DNA from: Paragonimus skrjabini miyazakii
Lineage: Eukaryota; Platyhelminthes; Trematoda; Plagiorchiida; Troglotrematidae
NCBI GenBank assembly: GCA_014338405.1
Contig: JTDE01000201.1
Span: 75,980 to 139,979, forward strand
DNA length: 64,000 nt
Direction of reading: 5' to 3'
Positions 51,801-54,800 of this stretch are shown in pieces; position 1 is the first letter of the stretch; every line of letters starts with the position of its first letter. Position numbers and translations under genes: made by a program. The notes under the pieces are model-generated. The model was not told where the DNA came from. It saw only the letters and a program-made list of their open reading frames with translations, and did not search any database.

Positions 51801-54800
51801 ATTTAACCAAACAGTTAAGACCTAGCTACTAAACTCTATTAAGATTCCCCAGCTGAGCAACGTGGCAGCTTCGGTCACTGCGCACAGAAGAAGAAACTGT
51901 TACTAACCATGGTGGATAAAGGAAGAGGCTAACGGAACAAAGCAAGCTGAAAACGGGCTTTCCAAACGGAAATGATACGGATGTATTATTTTTGAAGCCA
52001 CTCACCCTCTCCAATTGTGGCACATCCTGTACGGAGTTGATTGCTTTATCGAAAAGCGAGGTGAGTGTGGTTATGAAGTTTTTCAGTGGGGTGCTATAAT
52101 GAGGTCCTTCGGCATCTAAAACCAAGTCGACCAGAAAGATTGGATTCTTCTTTGGGCTGTTTTCGCACGGAAAGAAATGAAATGGGAAATAAACTTGATA
52201 GGTTAATGATTTTTGTGTAACAGCATTCTTTCGTTTTAGGTTTTGGTCTGTTAAGTTACCTTAAAAAATGCACCACAGATGCGAACCAGTGAGCTCACGG
52301 TACACAGTTTAGCGGAGGAATGGATGTGAGGCTAGTTTGTCCACGCTTAACGTAAACGTTGTGTAAGAAGGTTACCGTCACCGCATTTGATTGCTACTGA
52401 TGGATAGGGGGGACTGGGCACAAACCAAGTTTGTGCACAACACTCATCGACAATATAGTGAAATTCATCGAGGTTTGATCAAGACACCGTTTCATACATC
52501 CAGGCATATTTGTACTCCTGCCAAACTGTAGACAAGACAGGAGTTGCTGAGACAAACTGTGTTAGGTATGGATACCCCGACAAATTCATCAAGGCACATA
52601 ACACGGTGGATAGCAGCAAGGAGCTCATAGTGATGGTTCAAAAGAGGGATGTTTTTCTATTTTTGCTATTCAAAAATGGTCATCTTACCAACGATATAAA
52701 GCACAAACTAAAGTCTGCCCTGGATCGACCGTATGCGGTTACGAAGTTGCGTTTGATTTGAACAACCAGAGGATCAGTTCCCCGTAATTTCTAAAGTAGG
52801 TTGTCAAAACCTTCTGTCTCCCATGTTGCAATGACGTTTACGCAAGCAGAACAGATTGACAACTATCACAACGAATCGCCGAATACATCCCGAAATGGTT
52901 GAAACAAGTGACAACACACTAACCTCAACTTGGTTAACTGACTGCTTGAAATCCAACGTCATTGATTGCTAAACACCTCGTAACAGTATGTCACCAAGTT
53001 GACACAGTAAACACATTCAAGATACTGGTGAGCAGTCGAAACCCAAAGTTACTGGTTTTCTGCGAAGTGATGCTTATCGGAACCTATCAACCGAAGTTTT
53101 GTGCACAAAAGTGGTCGAGGCAACCTATCGGGTTACCATGGTCATGATTACATGGTGTGTGCTTGTAGGTGTGTCTTGTTCCTGTTTGTCCCTGTGTTTA
53201 TAACTGGCATGTTTTGTGTTTGCGACTGATGAGAGTAGAGAAAATGTTAATATATCACAATATATGACTCCTTTTTGCTCTAATGAAATTGTTAAAGGGA
53301 ATTCATCGTTTCAAATTAGATTTGAAGTCAACGAGGAGTTTAAAATTATAACCTTACTCTACTCGCCAACTGAATAAATATGTTAACTACTACCTAATCA
53401 GCACCAACTTAAATCGGAAAATGAGACGGTGTTATATTGTCACAAATGAATTTACTTACGGTAGACTGCTAGTCACCAGATCGTTAGTCCACTCATAATT
53501 TGATGGCAAATTCAAACAACTGATGCATCCATCTCGTATCATGTTCGTCAGACTTGTGAGCGAATCCATGACTAAATAGCGCAGCGTATCTTGCATGCAA
53601 TACTTTACCATTTCCATGAATTTCTTCAGTTTCGATTGTGTGTATACATAAAAATCTGTTTCATAAATATTGAACCATCCTTTGCCACTATCGCGTAGAC
53701 ATGTTCGAATGTATTTTCGAAGATTATCCAACCAAGTATCCTATGAAGGTAGAAATAGTGAAGATAGTCATTGTAACTTAAGAATGTGTTCAATTGATAA
53801 CGTGGACATATTCATCAGTATAATAACAGGCATTTGCAAATACAGTTTTTTACATAAGCAAAACGCAGTCACAGGGATCCGAAACTTGCTGTATTTTAGT
53901 TACTAGGTCCCTATGTGATGAGAATTTCACAAGTCATTCGGATCTATTGAACTCATGAAATAAACGGAAGTGATATCCGTAGGAAAGAGTCATCAGTGCA
54001 ATCCAGGCTTACTAAAAGAATGTTGACATGAGATTAAAAACACACCAAAGCGCAGAATTCAACACCATTAGGCATGCAAACAATACATTACTAATAAGTA
54101 GTTTTGGCATATTTATAATTTTATATCAAAACCCCATTCTGAAAAGTCAGGGCTTCGGTTGGATACGAAACAGCGACAGAAACAACATGCCCAAACGCGG
54201 CAAGCGCACTACCACCTGAACTACGAAGCCATTCCAGGAGCTCGGAAATTTCACATTTGGACTCTGTTATTTACCAGTCCCACTGTCTCATATGGAATCC
54301 ACCAAATAATCCAGGGGATTGAATGCCCCGGCAGGATTTCTTGCACAGTTCACACTGAAACCCACCAAAACCACTGTTGAACACAGAAATTGCATTACTA
54401 ATAAACAGTTTGGCAGATCTGTGATTTTAGATGAAACCCAAACAGTGATTTCAAGTGTTCTAGTCATGTAGCCAAAACCAAGCAAACGTTATTTCTAGCT
54501 TTATCTAAAGAGTTAAGTTGTGTTTGCTCTTTAACAAATCAAGTAATATGTTGAAACTAATCAATTAGCAAACTTTCCATATAATTAAAACTCCAGGGTA
54601 AACTCCAAAAATCTCAGAGGCTATAAAAATTCTTTTTGTATTAGTTATATAGTACATGAGTTACAGATATGACAGTAACACGATCGACCGAATTATCCGT
54701 CATATAAGTTGTTTTCGCTTAGCACAAACTGCCCAAAATTTATCGGTAACTCGTCAAAGTTATAGCAACGGATAAATAGGTTAGTTTGCAAATACTACTC

